64,000 nucleotides of DNA, taken from Polymyxa betae. Lineage: Eukaryota; Endomyxa; Phytomyxea; Plasmodiophorida; Plasmodiophoridae. The translations under genes were made by a program, and so were the position numbers. Under the pieces are notes generated by a model that made no database searches, was not told the origin of the DNA, and saw only the letters and a program-made list of their open reading frames with translations. The number at the start of each line of letters is the position of its first letter. Position 1 is the stretch's first letter. Location of the stretch: assembly GCA_003693705.1 (NCBI GenBank), contig RBZT01000657.1, positions 62,001-126,000 of the forward strand. The letters are read 5' to 3'. This document shows, in pieces, positions 49,458 through 61,900 of the stretch.

Positions 49458-49736
49458 TATCGTTAGATGCTGAAGCAACAAAGACACAAAGCGGCGGACT
49501 CCGTCACGGACCACAACTTTTCAAATTTCCATTTGTCTCCATCATAATCATCCCTGGGGCTCACAAATTTTCTTCGTACTCGTTTCAGTTAAGTCTGAAT
49601 TCCGACTTGCTTTCGTGAATACGCTTTCAGCAGGTAATTAAGCAAATAATTCGGAAAATTTTCAAAATAAAGTGATTAATGTGCCTGATTGATGGAAGTT
49701 GTTATTTCTTGACCTTGAAGTCATTTGCGATTTTAG

Positions 49737-50967
49737 ATGTTGGGAGATATGGGCGCGCTAGAGACGACAAATTTAGGCTTGCAGCTCGGCGACAATGACA
49801 GATTTATGGCCTGGCTGAAGGCACAGGCCGCTGAATTGGCCATTCCTCGCGATTACTCTTCGTCGGCTGATCATTGTCCAGATCTAAGGGTGCTCTTTAT
49901 TTCTTTGATGCCATATGAGTTCGCTCGTTTTAAGGTAGAATCATTGAGTATTGTAGTCCTGGTTGTGATATGATATCCTACAGAGAGATGTTGTCAAATT
50001 GCTTAGCGAATTTTCTGGGTTCCGAACAGATACGATCCAGGCGTTTAGAACGCGGTTGTTATTTGCCAAATTAAAAATTGCTGAAATGAGCAATGGCGCG
50101 CTGGATGAGCTCTCTGGGTTTTTCGGCATCGATCCTGAAGATGATAAAGTCGAACAGATCGATAAGTTTGTGAATTTGATCGCGCGTCCCGAGAACACGG
50201 GATTATCAGTGGACAAACAGAGTTTGCTGCTGAAGCTATCCAGAGTGGAGAACATGAAGATTCCTGGCACTCGTAGAAATCTCAATCTGCCTAAATCTTC
50301 TTCGGGCTATTCTGCCAACACCCCATCACGAAGCACTCAGGCACAAAAGCGACGTCCCAATGTAAGCCTTGGTTGTTGTCTGAATCATTAACTCAAACTA
50401 GACTGGAATGTTAGAGCGATGAAGAAGAAATGTCGGATAATGCCAATGAGTCAAATCAAGATAGCGATAGCGAGAACAAACCGAAGCCGAATTCCGCCCA
50501 GAAATCAATGAAGCGGGCGAGATCTAACTCTTCTAGAAAAGCTGAAGAACATTCAGACTACAGCCCTAATCCGCCTAAGGTTTTTCATTGATCATCTCTT
50601 GTAACTAGCCGCTGATAGTGTCTCAGAATAGAAGACCTAGAAGGGAGACTGACGATAGCAGGCAAGATCTTTCAAGTACCAACTCCAAGGTATGTTTACA
50701 ACCCTAAAGTCTTACGTTTAACCGATGTCATGTTGTTCTCAGGACGACAGCCAAGAAGCCCTAAGCAAAACGGCAGATACGAGTCAGGAAGAGAAAGAAA
50801 AGAGACAGCTAAGAAAATCCATTGAAACTTATCTGAGAAGAGCCCAGGAAGATGTCACCATGCGCATGGTGAAAGAATACCTTAGGCAGCATTTTGACCG
50901 CGAGACTTTAGCTGCTCACAAGGCTTACATCAAAACCACAGTTATGGAGGTTATAGATAAACTTTAA
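49737..50967 (+). CDS. DEK: DEK-like chromatin protein (SAP-type and DEK_C domains)
   Basis: DEK binds cruciform and supercoiled DNA and acts as a histone chaperone. The N-terminal part of about 65 residues is unrecognised. After an intron near 49935-49983 comes LSEFSGFRTDTIQAFRTRLL and the SAP-like KIAEMSNGALDELSGFFGID with KFVNLIARPENTG, as in DEK. A charged, Ser/Lys-rich linker spans three small exons (50415-50690) and includes basic clusters. The DEK_C domain at the end, IETYLRRAQEDVTMRMVKEY then VMEVIDKL, is a clean match. The acceptor TTTTAG lies immediately before ATG 49737, so a non-coding first exon is possible. Confidence 0.85.
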
Positions 50968-51652
50968 ACGGTAAAAAATGTAATTTATCTGCCTATTATC
51001 GATCTTTGTGCAAAGCTGTGCTCCAGCACCACCTTTGACGCGTGCCCGAAACACGGCACGAGGTCGAAACCGGCGCGAGCCGTTTCGTAACCGATGGGTT
51101 GGACCTTGCCCAATTGCCATCTTTGAATTATCGCTCGATTGCGGTCACCTCTGAATGTCGACTGCAATCGTCGATGCATCCAATGTCTCGCAGCCTCGAG
51201 CCGGGTTTCGTCGCAGCAGCGCTTCCGAAGCGTTTCCGCCAATCTTGACCGTGAACTGCGTTCCGGTCGAAAAGCGATCGACAACGACCGCAAAGATTCC
51301 CCAGGTTGGATAGAGATGTGTTCAATGTCATCTCAATAGAGAATGACAAAGAGGGAATCTTCAGGCTCGTGTTGACACATGGAGACGACGTAGCTGTGTG
51401 TCTATGTTACCTCGGGTGAGTCGTGGTAAGGGCTGCTTCGCTCCATCTTCATCGCCTTCATTGCTTGAAAGGATCGACGTCATTATGCCCAATCTGTGGT
51501 GTCAATGGCACTTTTCTACAACATGTTCGGCATCGTCGAGCGTCGGGTAAGGGTGGATCTAACCTGCAACCCAGTTTGACATTGCTTGGCACTCAGGCGA
51601 ATCAATCCGTGTGTCGTTGTCGATCTGCCCACCGAACCATAGCAGAAGCATA
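50968..51652. other. Coding-like stretch between DEK and the tubulin ligase, strand undecided
   Basis: Both strands look coding. Plus strand: phase-0 exons can be chained with introns 51149-51198, 51304-51361 and others (for example FRRSSASEAFPPILTVN, then HYAQSVVSMALFYNMFG near 51500), which could be 5' exons of the TTLL gene. Minus strand: frames ending RSIIGR near 50985, joined by a 44-bp intron (about 51104-51147) to a frame containing GNLCGRCRSLFDRNAVHG. No start or family decides between them, so no gene is called. Confidence 0.3.
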
Positions 51653-53721
51653 ATGAACGACCTGATTCAAGAGTTGAGGATATTCGCAACGGATCGCTTC
51701 GGTGTCCTTATTTTTTGTTCATGGCAGGTTTCAGCATACTCTTGTTGATATCGGGGATGATTCACCTGCCAATGCTGATTTGGTCTGGGTTAGTCAACCG
51801 ACAGCGAACTCGCTTCGATCATTCTCCCCTCATCAACGGATGAACGTGTTTCCTTTCTTGAACCGCATGATGACCAAAGCTAACATTGCCAAACAGCTCA
51901 ACCTACATCGCAGCCTGTGAGGACAAATAAGATGTGCATATCCACAATAACACTTTGGAAAGGTTTCCGAACGAATTTGATTTTTACCCTGAAACTCTTG
52001 AACTTCCTCGCGATCTTCGTGTGTTGCAACGCATCATGAAGCAAGAAAGCGAATCAGGAACCTGGATTCTAAAGCCGACCAAAGGTCTACAAGGAATTGG
52101 AATTGTTTTGGCGAGAACATTCAGTCAAGTAGAGCAAACTATCCAAATGAACGACGACAAAGTGTATTCAGTGCAAAGGTACGAAAACCAGAATCCTTCC
52201 GTTCCCGGAAATTTACGGTTCGTAGATATATTGATCGGCCAATGCTGCTGCACGATGCGAAATGGGATATGAGGATCTACGTGATGCTTGAGTCGCTGAA
52301 TCCTTTCAGAGCGCACCTATTCAAGGTAGCATATTCCGTTTATGCTGGCAAGATCACCAACTCATCGAACTCTTAGGATGGATTAGCACGATTTGCGACT
52401 GAGAAATACGTTCCACCTCGTGCTGATAACCTAGGGCAATCAATGGTCCATCTGACCAACTATTCTTTAAACAAAAAAAGTTATCGATTCCGTATGTTCA
52501 AGCAAGGCTCCGTCTCTGAAGAAGAATGTCATAAGAGAACCATTGGGACAACTTTGAGGCAACTGCAAGAAGCTGGATATCCCATTGACGTCGAAGTCAG
52601 TCTGCTGCAATTTGCGATTATAATTCTGGCTGATTTTAGGCAACAGAGAGTCTGGGAAGAAGTTGGTGCTATTGTTGCTAAAACATTGGTGGCGATGTGG
52701 CCTCAGCTTCAAGATGCACACGCGACATATTTTAAAAAAGTCGGAACTACTGCCGGGGCATCGTATGACCAAAGTTGCTTTCACATTCTTGGATTTGATA
52801 TAATGATGGACGCCAAAGGAAAGCTTTGGCTGCTTGAGAGTACGAAAATTTCTAATCGCTTGTCTCCTCTAACGTTCAGTCCAGTTAATTCTAATCCATC
52901 TCTAAACCGCGACTCCGTCGTGGACGCTGTCATCAACGAGCAATTGATGGAATCCGCCTTGAAAATCGTTCGCGCCATAGATCCAAAGCAACAACCTACA
53001 GAAAAGGTAAAAAGAAATTTGATCAAACAGTGTCATTAAACTGACTCAGCCAATTCCGACGGCGAAAGCTAGAATGGATCACGATGGCGACGAGACTTCG
53101 AGCAATGATGATTCGACTGATGACGATGACAACGACAATGCGTGCTGCAATCACAAAATGTCCTCAGGGAGAAGGGCCGTTGTCAACAACGGCGAAAAAG
53201 CTTCTCCTGACAGATCCACTTGTGCAGCTCGTCTTCCTCATGTTAAACCCATGACCCATATGCCATTATATATCGATCTGGCATATTCTCATCTGATGAT
53301 GTTCAACCGTCCTATCAAAGATTCCGTCATTAAGGTTGACGAAGGAAATAGTCGAGTGGCGACAACGCAAACCACATTATGGCGTATTTATGCATCGCAC
53401 CTTTGGGAGCCAAAGAGAAGCTCGAGAGCTTCAGCTCGTTTACTACATGCTTTATCACGATTTCAGCCCCCTTCAATGTCTTTTGGTGCTGCAGATGCAC
53501 ATATTATATATGCACAGCTACAGTCGTACAGTACAAATCGAACGTATCCTTGGCGTCAAGCATTTGAATTCGCCTCTGATTGCCCAGCAATGACATTCTC
53601 TATGTTCTGCGAAGCAGTTGCAGTGATATCTCGTCGCTGGTATCCAAGAGAAACTCCATTAGAAAGTCTTAATGCGTTTCTTGACGTTCCGTCTGAGCGA
53701 GCAACGGAAATAAAAATGTAA
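51653..53721 (+). CDS. Tubulin tyrosine ligase-like (TTLL) family enzyme
   Basis: ATP-grasp enzyme that adds Glu or Gly chains to tubulin, mainly in axonemes. A minimal first exon starting MNDLIQE joins over intron 51673-51727 to FQHTLVDIGDD, then DLVWVSQPT. QRMNVFPFLNRMMTKANIA is the family's NHFP/tether block. TWILKPTKGLQGIGIVL carries the ATP-binding Lys and glycine loop. RIYVMLESLNPFRAHL, DGLARFATEKY and HLTNYSLNKKS follow. A 45-bp intron restores LLEINSNPSL, the catalytic Glu/Asn motif. After an intron ending near 53044 an acidic, Asp-rich linker and a C-terminal region of about 170 residues end at TAA 53721. The subfamily (glutamylase or glycylase) is not determined. More 5' exons may exist in 51.0-51.65 kb. 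Confidence 0.85.
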
Positions 53722-53803
53722 ATCATTACGTTGTTGACAAAACAATAAACTAAATGTTTAGATAAGACTATAAACAATGTGTATTTTTCAGCAGATATCA
53801 GGT

Positions 53804-55858
53804 TCACTCTTGAAGGAAAGAAGGCGTTTCTCGAACAAGCTGGATGTGATTTCGGTAACTGAAATAGAAAACAATTGCAAATAGAATCATAGTGATTCCC
53901 AACCCCAAAAACGCCAAGAAAAGATTTTCGGCACCCATCCATGGGGCGACGAATATGCCAAGGATCGAGCCAAATGCATTGGTCAATAAGAACAAAGACA
54001 TGACCACACTCTTCATTGTTTTTGGTGCTGCAATTAAACCAGTCATTTAACGAATATATAACACTGAATACAGCGCTACCTTGGGAATATGACAACTCTA
54101 AGGCAGTCACGCTTGCGAAGATTTCGCTGATAGCTGTGAAAAAGTCAATAAATTTAGTTGTTAAACGCATCAGCTACCGATAAGAGCGTATGGAGGTATC
54201 TGCTGAAACAAAGACGTGCGTCGCGAGTTTGGGATGGTCGGACGAAATTCGCCATCTTGGAAATACCCTTCTTGATTAATTTGATACTGCAATGCCGCTA
54301 TAAATGCCAATGAATGATAGTCAGATAAACTTGCTGTCCATCGGTACCGGAATAAAACAGTGCAATAGCAGAAAAAACGAATCCGATAGATATCCTAGCG
54401 ATGAACCCAAGATGAATACCGCGCCTCCAAAGAAAAGGGAACACCACCGAGTCGAAAAACGGGATCAACAATAAGATACAAAGAGGATCGACAATGTTCA
54501 ACTGGTCAGCTGTAAGCCAACTCGGAGTTCTCATCTGAAGACCTTGCTGGATAAAAGACGTTTGCATTTGATTGTACAGTAGCCAATAAATACTGGATAC
54601 GAAATGCTGGTTCAAAAACTGCAGCAATCGAATCGAAAACATGACTTACGGGAAGACAGCGAATATTTTTGAAGCGTGAAGAACATCCTTCAGATCCATG
54701 ACTAGAGCGATATCCTCTAAGGACGGGGGAGGGTCGGTGCTTGGCCGAAGCAGCGCTTTATCTAGAAAGGAGCATGGCTGCATTGTGGGCTGATTTCTAT
54801 TGCGGAACTTCGTGTTGAATCAGTGATAGAGCAGATTAACGACAATGTACAAACCGCTTGCTTTACAATAGCCAACGAACGAACGAGCATAGAGGCATCT
54901 TTTCGATCTCTGTCAGCGTATGTGGGGATTCCGTGAATAAATACCCCAATCCCGATCATAAATAAAAAGGTTGGAGCCAAAAAAGACATCCAAAACGACG
55001 TTCCCTAAGATACAAGGTTAGCACTGCCTTAAAAACTCAAAAAATTGATCTACTTGAAAAGCACCAAAACGATCTCTCATCAATGGACCATAATGATGGA
55101 GAAAAGGTACTATGAGTTGCCCAAGTAGAGCTCCCGCATTGATGGACCAGTAGAAGTATCGGAATGCCCTTTCTACATCTTCCGGATTATCGATCTGATC
55201 AGCCACGAGAACGCTAACGTTTGATTTGATTCTGATGAAAATGTATGAGTACAAAACATAGAAAACTGGCGAATGCATACCCTCCAGTCCCCATTCCTAT
55301 GAAAAAAAGAGCAGCGAAGAATCCACCAAAAGCAAGCAATGCAGTGGGTTCATTTGGATAATTTCCATAAGCAATGGGCAGAGACGATGCTGTCAGCAGC
55401 AAAAGCCCACACAGATATGTGCAGGAGAATAGCAGAATCGTTTTCACTTTGCCGAATGAAGAATCGCCCATATAGCCACCCAAAAGAGCACAAAAGTAAC
55501 TCCTACAACCAATCAGCATATTGGATTCGCTACCAGAACAAATCCAAAGCACCAAGTGAGAAATCCGTTTTGGACGGCGTCCACAGCTTCATATGAGAGG
55601 TTCAACATTTGCAACATATCTTAACAAAATTAATGCATAATCTTAACGGCATAAAACTGAGCTCCTACATATCGTAAAACACAGCGTCGAGCCATAGAAC
55701 GCGAATCGTTCACAGAATTCTACGATGATGATTGAGATGGTCGAAGCGGGCAGACCCAGGATCTTTCCAGTCTCGATCACCTCACCACTCTTGCCGAAAT
55801 CATCTTGCTCCAGATCAGGATCATGGCCAAGTAATGAAACCCTCTCTTCGTTCGTCAT
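53804..55858 (-). CDS. Proton-dependent oligopeptide transporter (POT/PTR, SLC15 family)
   Basis: Imports di- and tripeptides with protons. The N-terminal tail MTNEERVSLLG precedes TM1 with EFCERFAFYGS, the conserved ExxERFxYYG motif. LLGGYMGDSSFGKVKTILLF is the TM2-3 loop signature (GGxxxDxxxG). ERAFRYFYWSINAGALLG is the PTR2 FYxxINxGSL signature. FWLLYNQMQTSFIQQGLQM is the TM7 motif. The second half runs to FYFSYRNHIQLVRE and TGA at 53804. Introns lie near 55580-55700, 55260-55300, 54990-55020, 54800-54850, 54645, 54300 and 54050. ATG 55858 is the first in frame. Substrate preference is not visible. Confidence 0.93.
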
Positions 55859-56115
55859 ATGCCGAAATGGCTGCAAATTGATGTGGGGACAGCGAAATGG
55901 GCGGCGTTCCCACTTAGAGCCTTTCCAATAAGTGCGGCTTTGGCCGTTGAACGTAAAAGTAACGTTATCGAGCAGCCTCTGACTGTCGATATGAGATCAA
56001 CTCATCAAGATACAGGTTACACAATTAGGACAGATGAGAGAGGAGACTACTAAACGATCTTTAAGATTGACCATCACACAGAGGGTCACTAGATGATCCG
56101 AAGACTGGCGAGTTT

Positions 56116-56844
56116 TTATGTAATTTCTTGGAGCATGGCTTTTCTGATCAACACTTCGACGTCCTGTTTCCGGACGAGATGGGTAGAATTCACGCCCAGC
56201 GTAATCGGGCCACTCTCGGTTTGGACAGTTCCACAGGGCTTTAGAACTCGAATTTCAGTGTAGAGGGACGTCGGTGGCTCCATGTCAAGATGAAGATCCA
56301 TGTCAATGACGCTCTGATAGGAGCGGATTACCCGTCCATAGCCTTCTAAGAATGACTTTTCATTTTTGCTGACGTTCTCCTCAATTTCATCGGGCAAGCT
56401 AAGTCCCACTTTCCACCAATAGTCCTTAAGCTGGTTGATTCTGTAATTTCTATTACGAAGATGTTTCTCAGTTCCAGTGATATTTCTTTAGCGAGTCCGG
56501 CACTTACAAATACGAGAGGACACAGCGCTTATTATACAGTACACATTGCCAATGCACAATTAAACCACAAGCCATTTGCGATTCAGATACTTCGAATTGT
56601 GTAGATCTGAAAACGAAAATAAATGGGAATAGATTCTATAATGCAGCGATACCTAAGAGTTGCTTCAATCTTGTTGCACAATGTCGTAATTTCTTTGGTA
56701 ATACGATGGATTACATCTTCCTAGAGACGATTGGCAAGTCTGCAAACCATCAAGGCACGAAAATCAAATGTTTACTCTATAACCAGGCAGCCATGTCGCT
56801 CGATTAAGCTCCTTCACAAGCGCACAGGCATCATCCCCGTACAT
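56116..56844 (-). CDS. GINS1: GINS complex subunit PSF1
   Basis: Subunit of GINS, which with CDC45 and MCM2-7 forms the replicative helicase. Four exons (56776-56844, 56653-56720, 56508-56606, 56116-56449) sum to 570 bases, 189 residues, close to the 196 of human PSF1. The A-domain starts MYGDDACALVKELNRATWLP and continues EDVIHRITKEITTLCNKIE. VLYNKRCVLSYL joined to NYRINQLKDYWWKVG matches the RCTVAYLYDRL...RW block. DEIEENVSKNEKSFL is the hallmark helix. The B-domain ends SPITLGVNSTHLVRKQDVEV and LIRKAMLQEI. Introns are 55, 46 and 58 bp. Confidence 0.93.
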
Positions 56845-57377
56845 ATAGCTGCCCTGGTTTGTGGTTGGCAACAGACACTAGAGAAACCGTACAAAGTCCA
56901 CAGATATGACCTCGAAGACGTCGGGACGGGAGGACCGATTTGTATTTAAAAATCGCGCAATTGGTCTCTTCGATTTAGTCAGTACAACATTCTGGGTTCA
57001 ATCTGCTACAGCCTGTAAATCATGTTGCAACTCTATTGTACACTATACAGTATTTTTTATTTCGGTATTGGCAGATCCTGATCATTTTCGAAATAAGTTG
57101 CAGAACATCTGGGAGGTTTTGGAACACAAGGAATTTGGCCCTTGCCTTTTTGATAATATGGAAATAACATGGAACGCTGCATTCCTTTAACAGAAGATGT
57201 CTTAAGCTTGAAAATGGGAAATGGTCATAGCAAATCGGGCTGATCATCCGTCGACGGCTCGACCCTCGGCGATTTGTAACGTAACCTGACTGTCTGCATG
57301 GCAATAGCAGGTACAGTAGTATATCTTCGCCCTCATTCTCTTGATACTTTCATTCACCCGCCCAGTTTATCATTTCT
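56845..57377. other. Divergent intergenic region between PSF1 and the SLC37-like gene
   Basis: About 530 bases. Open frames exist on both strands (for example 56906-57190 plus, 57020-57304 minus), but they overlap and show no domain or start context. I take the region as promoters and 5' UTRs. Confidence 0.35.
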
Positions 57378-58994
57378 ATGACAACTGCTCTAGCTCGCGG
57401 GCAGTCGTTCTGCTTCATCTTGACCTTCGCCGCCTATGTCGCTTTGCACGCCGAGCGAAAATCCTACACCAATGTTAAAGCGGCCATGCTGACTCAATGG
57501 GGATTCAGCCAATCATTTCTTGGTGTTTTGGACACCATCTTCATGTTGACTTATGCTGTGAGTGTTATGCTAGATTACAGCTGAGTACGATATTTACATT
57601 CGATATCAGATTGGATTATATGCCAGTGGGGTGGTGGGTGATTCGACATCACCAAAATTGGTTCTATTATCAGGTCTCTCCGCCAGTACTATCGTAGTTT
57701 TATCGCTGGGCTATGCTTATAATCTCGGTCCAAGGATTCCAACTTACTCCCTTTTGATGGCTGTCAATGGATTCGTTCAGAGCACTGTCTGGCCTAATGC
57801 TGTATCTATAATGGCGTCGTGGTTTCCTGGTACTAATCGGGGTTTTATCTTGGGACTATGGTCAGCAGGAAACTCTTCTCAAACATCACCTAAAACTAAA
57901 ACATTTTCAGGTCGGTCAATGCTAACGTCGGAAATTTGACTGGGGGTATATTTAATAGCATCTCGGAATCGATGGGCGCTGATATCAGCACCACTCTTCT
58001 GATACCTTGCGTCTTCACAGCTATCGTTGTTGTCGCAATCTATCTCTATCTAGATCCCGAACCAAGCGTAGTGGTTGCAGTCCAGTCTCAACCAGATGAG
58101 GAGCACCAATCGCTGGTCAATGATGAACCGGAATTGGACAAAAAAAGGGGGATAGGGTTTCTTAATTCATTAATGATTCCTGGTGAGTTTTGCATATCTT
58201 GTATATGTTTGTCGTTCATCCGACATAGGTGTGATAGAGTATTCTCTGGCTTACGCTTGTATAAAGTACTCATGCGTACTATTGTCGTCTCATGATCTGA
58301 TTACATTGTTCAGGAATGTAAATTACTCTGCAATGTTCTGGATGAGCTTCTACCTTAATCAGCAGCTTAATTTCTCGGATGCCGAATCTGCACAACTCTC
58401 TGTTTGGTATGATGTTGGTTGCATTTTGGGTGGAATCTTGATCGGTATTTCACTGGGGTCGTGCCAATTGAAGTTTCTAATGGCAAAACTGTGTAGGTTT
58501 GTTTTCTGATCGATTACAGCTTCGTTGCCTTCCTTGCGTGGTCTCGCTCATGTGTGCCTCATGTACTTTGTATATCTTCAGCACAGTGGGAAGGTCCCCC
58601 TTTCTGATAATTACAATGCTGCTTTTGAATGGAATCTTCATCAATGGTCCATCTGCTTTGATATCGTCCGCTATCTCTGCTGATTTGGGCGCACATCCGA
58701 CGCTTTCAAAGAACGATGTTGCAATGGGTATTGTCACAACTTTTCTTCTTGCTTCAGCATCTGAACTTTTATGTAGCAACTGTTGCTGGGATAGTAGATG
58801 GGACAGGAGCTCTTGGTACTTCAATTGGACAATATGGGATAGCTGCCCTAAGCGAGAAGATGGACTGGACCTTCGTCTTCTACATGCTCGCCTGTCTCTG
58901 CATCTTTTCATGTCTTCTATTAGGCCGCTTGCTTGCAAATGATGTTTACTTTCTGAAGACGCGAAGCAATCAAGTTAGCCATAGATCACTCTAG
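57378..58994 (+). CDS. SLC37-like sugar-phosphate exchanger (MFS)
   Basis: Resembles SLC37/GlpT-type transporters that exchange sugar phosphates for inorganic phosphate, often in the ER membrane. TM1 is followed by HAERKSYTNVKAAML, the RKSxSxVK signature of SLC37. TM2-4 include WGFSQSFLGVLDTIFMLTYA. VNGFVQSTVWPNAVSIMASWF is the conserved NGxxQSxGWP block. GFILGLWSAGNS and NVGNLTGGIFN follow after an intron. The central loop is acidic with an inserted EPSVVVAVQSQPDEEHQ. The second half includes VNYSAMFWMSFYLNQQLNFSD, SVWYDVGCILGGILIG and a last helix at FVFYMLACLCIFSC. Exon edges near 57560-57610, 57880-57920, 58180-58310, 58490-58530 and 58735-58770 are approximate. Confidence 0.85.
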
Positions 58995-59043
58995 TGTGTA
59001 TATATTTGTAATGTATTTTTATAATGTATAAAATTAGAATAGA

Positions 59044-61900
59044 TTATATTTCCTTTTTCCAAATCTTCGCCTTGGATTGAGATTTGTGTTGTTGCCTTTT
59101 CATTGGCTTTGAATACGTGATCGGTTCAATAATCTGTCCCATCTTGCATTTGATTGTAGGCTGAATCAGGTCGGTATGAGCGCTCTGCGAATGCCATTCA
59201 CTGCCAAGCGGTATCTGCAGCGATCTCTCATAAAGCTCGGCGTTCGCATAAGGGAACGGCACCGATTTCAGTCGATACTTCTGCAGTTTCTTATCGTGCT
59301 TCTCATTGATGATAACATGAGACATAGATCCGTCCTGGCGTCTATCGATTGCCGCCTTCTTCCTGGCCGCTTGTTCAGCAAGACGTTCACCCGCTCGCCG
59401 CTTCGCCGCCCGACTTGGCTTCAAACCGGATCCTGACCACGATCCCCATCCAGGCAGGACCGTATCGGGCTCATCTGGTAGATCTTCGCTGACGATCGCC
59501 TGCTTCTCGGCCAAGAAGTCTTCAACTTCGTCACCAGCAGTTGCGAAAGCAGCTTGGATAAGGGCGCGGTGCTCTTTGTTAGCGGCCGCTGGCACCAGGC
59601 TAAACCCGCCATCTTCGTCGTTCTCATCAACGACAGCCATCTCCAGCAGTTTCGCCGACGATTTCTTATCAGCCTTAGCAGCCGAATTTCCATGCTGCCA
59701 GGGATTGTCAGCTGAAGGTGCCTCTTTCGTCTTCGCTTTAGATTTCTTATTTCGTTTCGAAGCAGGTTCCTTCGAGGCTAATCCCTCATTAGCTACAGGT
59801 TCCGTGGCCCCCTGTTTGAAATCGAAATGATTGTTAGCGGCGGTCTCAGCTTTGGCGTCCTCATTATCGATAGCAGACTTCGTCGCTGTATCGATATTGC
59901 CAGATACTCTCGACCTGAATCCAGCCGAAGTGAACCCAACCTGCTCTATTTGTAGGGAATTGGGAAGGATATTGACCTTGGAGCCGCCTGAATCACTCAG
60001 GGAAGCCAAAGTCGACCCAGGACCGAACGATCTGCGACCGGAAACAGCAGCTGGCGAGGGTTCGTCGATGGGCGCATCAGATTCGTCAGCGTCGGATCCA
60101 GCAGCAGCACTTTCAAATTCACGCATCATTGCCTGGGCTTGAGCTTTCTGCTGTTCAGCAGCCCGGACCATGAATTTCAGGCCGTACACGCCCTTGCGCT
60201 TTTCAGGTTGTTCGTTGTCGATCTCTTTGGAGAGCAGAGACACCTCGGCCGCAGCCTTATCATCGTCTTCGTCACTACTGCTGCAGTCATCTTCGTCTTT
60301 CAACGACTGAATTCGTGAACGAAGCGCCTCGATTCCTCGTTGCTGGTCAGCGACCTTCTCTTTGACTTCGGCATCGGCCAGGCCACCTTAAATGAGTCAT
60401 TAAAAATGTCGTAGTAGGAGGCAACGAAATGAACCATGTTTCAGCGCTGATTTCATCCATTTACTGGTGTTCTTGACACGCAGACTCATTCGGGCATTAA
60501 TTCGTTCCAGCTCTCGTTTCTCCCGTTCTTCTTGCAACATTTCTTCATCCTGGGAATGATCATATCAGAGATACATTCTTCGCAATAGAAAAAACGCAGC
60601 GGTATATCATCGAACAAGATCTCGACAAAACCGAATAGATTGAAATTAACGGATGTGTTTGGACCGAAAACAAAAAACAATCTGATGATGAACTCACTTG
60701 CTCTTCGTTCTCTGCAGATTTCGACTGGGCTTTCTTCAGATGTTTTCGGAACGCTTTCGATTTGATTTTCTTGATCCGTTTAGCTCGCAGCTCGTGATAG
60801 AAAAGCAGCGATCGCATCTTGGCGATTTGATCCTGGCGTTTCTCCATCTCTTCAGCACCAATGACGTTTTCATCGAGTTTCTCGCCTTGGCTCAGCTGCT
60901 TCTCTGTCTCTTTGTACATTTTCGTCAGCTCTTTGAGATCGTTTTCAAGGCTGTTCGTGGATTTGAATTTCGCCACGAGCGATGCGCTCGATTCATTGTA
61001 CTTCTCCTGCTTAAGCGGGAATGTCAAAGACTCAGCACGACGATTAGCTTGAACAAGATGAGCCCATTTATCCATCTCATCTTTGGTTCGCTGGAAACCA
61101 GCAGAACGTTCCAGGCGGCGCTTATCAACCGCCTCCAATGGCACATCAGCGACTTTCGTCTTCTTATCGGTCACAAACTTATCGAACGTCGATTTAACTC
61201 CCGCAAACATCGAGTTAGTTTGCAGCGGATTCAGTAAGGCGTCTAATGTGAGCTTGGTCTCGGATGTTGAGCAAGCCGCCGTCGCCTGCTCGATCAGCTG
61301 ATCTGCGTTACGTCGTAGGCGGGCGTCATCACGTCGAGAAAGCTGTTCGATCACTGAAAGGACGGCGGCGTGAGCTTCAGGCTCGTCATCGTCTCCCTCT
61401 GAAGCTGAAAGCTGCTCGTCGTCGCCATCACTCTCGTCCTCACCGCTTCCATCATCACCTTCTTCGTCGCTTTCGTCTTGACCACTTCCATCATCGTCTT
61501 CTTCGTCGCTTTCATCTTGACCACTTCCATCATCGGCAATTTCGCCTTTGTAGTCAACGAGATCCTCTTTAGAAAGATTTGTCGTGGATTTCGACGGCGG
61601 CGATTCGTCATCGCTGGAAAGAAGGTCGGAAAGATTAACTAATTTCACACCAGTTCGTTTCGATTCTTCCCGAAGTTTCAATTCGAGCTGCTTTCGATCG
61701 ATTTTGTCGCCGCGTATTTTCAAGAAATCTTGATCAACGTCGTCGGATTCATCGGATTCGCACGCCAACTCTTCGTCAACTTCTTCATCTTCGAAATCTG
61801 ATGGGATATCATAACCAAAATCGCATGTTGGCACGATGTCCAGGTCTTCGTCATCAACAGTCTTCTGCTTACGTCCAGGCTTCTGGATTTTTCTCCCCAT
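59044..61900 (-). CDS. UTP14: UTP14-like small-subunit processome protein
   Basis: UTP14 is part of the U3 snoRNP/SSU processome and activates the helicase Dhr1 during 18S rRNA maturation. The N-terminus MGRKIQKPGRKQKTVDDEDL is basic then acidic, with long Asp/Glu/Ser stretches. The central conserved part has QRTKDEMDKWAHLVQANRRA, ESLTFPLK and KIKSKAFRKHLKK, the family KIKSKxYRK motif. After introns near 60560-60705 and 60310-60440 come GLKFMVRAAEQQKAQAQAMM, a long charged linker, then GWGSWSGSGLKPSRAAKRRA and DKKLQKYRLKSVPFPYANAE. It ends IEPITYSKPMKRQ, all typical. It is close to full length. Start ATG 61900; TAA near 59044. Confidence 0.95.
61424..61536 (-). repeat. Tandem acidic repeat inside UTP14
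   Basis: Three near-identical units of about 13 codons with the core DGSG(Q/E)DESDEE encode Asp/Glu/Ser stretches in UTP14. DNA copies are very similar (CCATCATC-type words with CTTCGTCGCTTTCATCTTGACC), so the array is recent or still exchanging. Confidence 0.8.

Noticed and set aside
56906-57304. Overlapping open frames on both strands between PSF1 and the SLC37-like gene
   Set aside because: They exclude each other, lack start context and domains, and lie in a divergent promoter interval.
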